Assembly (NCBI GenBank): GCA_022361315.1
Contig: JAKSBB010001058.1
Location: 1 to 5,809 of the forward strand
Source: Desulfobacterales bacterium
GTDB lineage: Bacteria > Desulfobacterota > Desulfobacteria > Desulfobacterales > Desulfobacteraceae
DNA: 5,809 bases
Direction: 5' to 3'
This document shows, one piece after another, positions 5,401 to 5,809 of this stretch (within the stretch, counting starts at the first letter, position 1; each line of letters opens with the position of its first letter). Both the position numbers and the translations under genes were made by a program. The notes beneath the pieces were generated by a model that saw only the letters and a list, made by a program, of their open reading frames with translations, was not told the origin of the DNA and ran no database searches.

Positions 5401-5809
5401 CTACTGGTTCAAAAAAGCCCTGGGGGAGAGCCCGAATCTCTTTTTAAAGGCCCGGTTGAAGTGGCTTTGATCACTGAAGATCAGGTGATGGGCGATGTCG
5501 GTAATAGGATTTCTCCCCGTTTCCAGCAGCGCGCGGGCCTTGTCCATTTTACGGGTCATCAGAAACTGATACGGGGTGGCACCGGTACTCTGTTTAAACT
5601 GGCGGGAGAAGTGGTATTTACTGAGTCCCACCTCTTTTGCAATATCTTCCAGGCTCACGGAGGCGGCGATATTGGCCTCCATATATTCGGTTGCCCGCCT
5701 CAGCTGTTGCCTGGTCAACCCCGTGTCCAGGGGCCGGAGGGCAGCCTGCGGGGCCTGGGCGTAGTTGGCCGCAAAGTGCACAGCCAGGGCAGTGGTCAGC
5801 GCATCCACA
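5401..5809 (-). CDS. AraC/XylS-family transcriptional regulator, C-terminal part (5' end outside window)
   Basis: The last 135 or so codons of an AraC-family regulator; the reading frame is open to the window edge, and the GTG near 5808 is almost certainly internal (the VDALTTALAVHF segment normally belongs to the linker helix before the DNA-binding domain). The domain has two helix-turn-helix motifs: EYMEANIAASVSLEDIAKEV followed by GLSKYHFSRQFKQSTGATPYQF (visible residues 41-82) and ITDIAHHLIFSDQSHFNRAFKKRFGLSPRAF (102-132). In the second motif the usual Gly before FSDQSHF is Ile (residue 110), a small departure from the family pattern. The N-terminal sensor domain lies outside the window, so its ligand cannot be guessed. 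It lies upstream of and on the same strand as the aldo/keto reductase, 182 bases away, and may regulate that gene or simply precede it. Confidence 0.92.
   Translation of the reverse strand, partial: VDALTTALAVHFAANYAQAPQAALRPLDTGLTRQQLRRATEYMEANIAASVSLEDIAKEVGLSKYHFSRQFKQSTGATPYQFLMTRKMDKARALLETGRNPITDIAHHLIFSDQSHFNRAFKKRFGLSPRAFLNQ

Overview
The window (about 58% GC by eye) looks like chromosomal DNA of an anaerobic or facultative Gram-negative bacterium, most likely a Desulfobacterota (deltaproteobacterial) lineage. This is inferred from an aldo/keto reductase with a C-terminal ferredoxin-type domain, nickel-pincer cofactor genes, and the style of the protein sequences. No rRNA, tRNA, mobile element or CRISPR array is visible. 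Coding density is high: the longest gap between genes is 182 bases (5219-5400), so no stretch over 300 bases lacks a gene.

Left half, plus strand (1-2417). The C-terminal part of a YheO/DauR-type transcriptional regulator is cut by the window edge. It is followed by an ornithine cyclodeaminase/mu-crystallin family enzyme (327-1295) and, three bases after that gene's stop, by a fold-type I PLP aminotransferase (1299-2417). The spacing suggests one transcription unit. A DauR-like regulator beside an OCD-like gene recalls the D-arginine utilisation locus of Pseudomonas, so an amino-acid (possibly basic or D-amino-acid) conversion module is plausible, but the substrate cannot be read from sequence.

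Right half, minus strand (2395-5809, read from right to left). The 3' part of an AraC-family regulator (cut by the right edge) is followed by a 182-base gap carrying a perfect 13-bp tandem repeat. Next come an aldo/keto reductase with Cys-rich 4Fe-4S motifs (5218-4019), a short larC (3961-3203) and larB (3177-2395). LarB carboxylates and hydrolyses nicotinic acid adenine dinucleotide at the start of nickel-pincer nucleotide (NPN) synthesis; LarC inserts nickel at the end. LarC here has only the N-terminal, His-rich half; the C-terminal CTP-binding half found in characterised LarC is absent, and only 25 bases separate its stop from larB. LarE (the sulfur-insertion enzyme) and a LarA-type client enzyme are not in the window.

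The two units converge and their coding sequences overlap tail-to-tail by 23 bases (2395-2417). The points most worth following are the one-domain LarC, the pairing of larCB with a ferredoxin-type aldo/keto reductase, and the regulator-OCD-aminotransferase module. I see no clearly new defence or mobile system.
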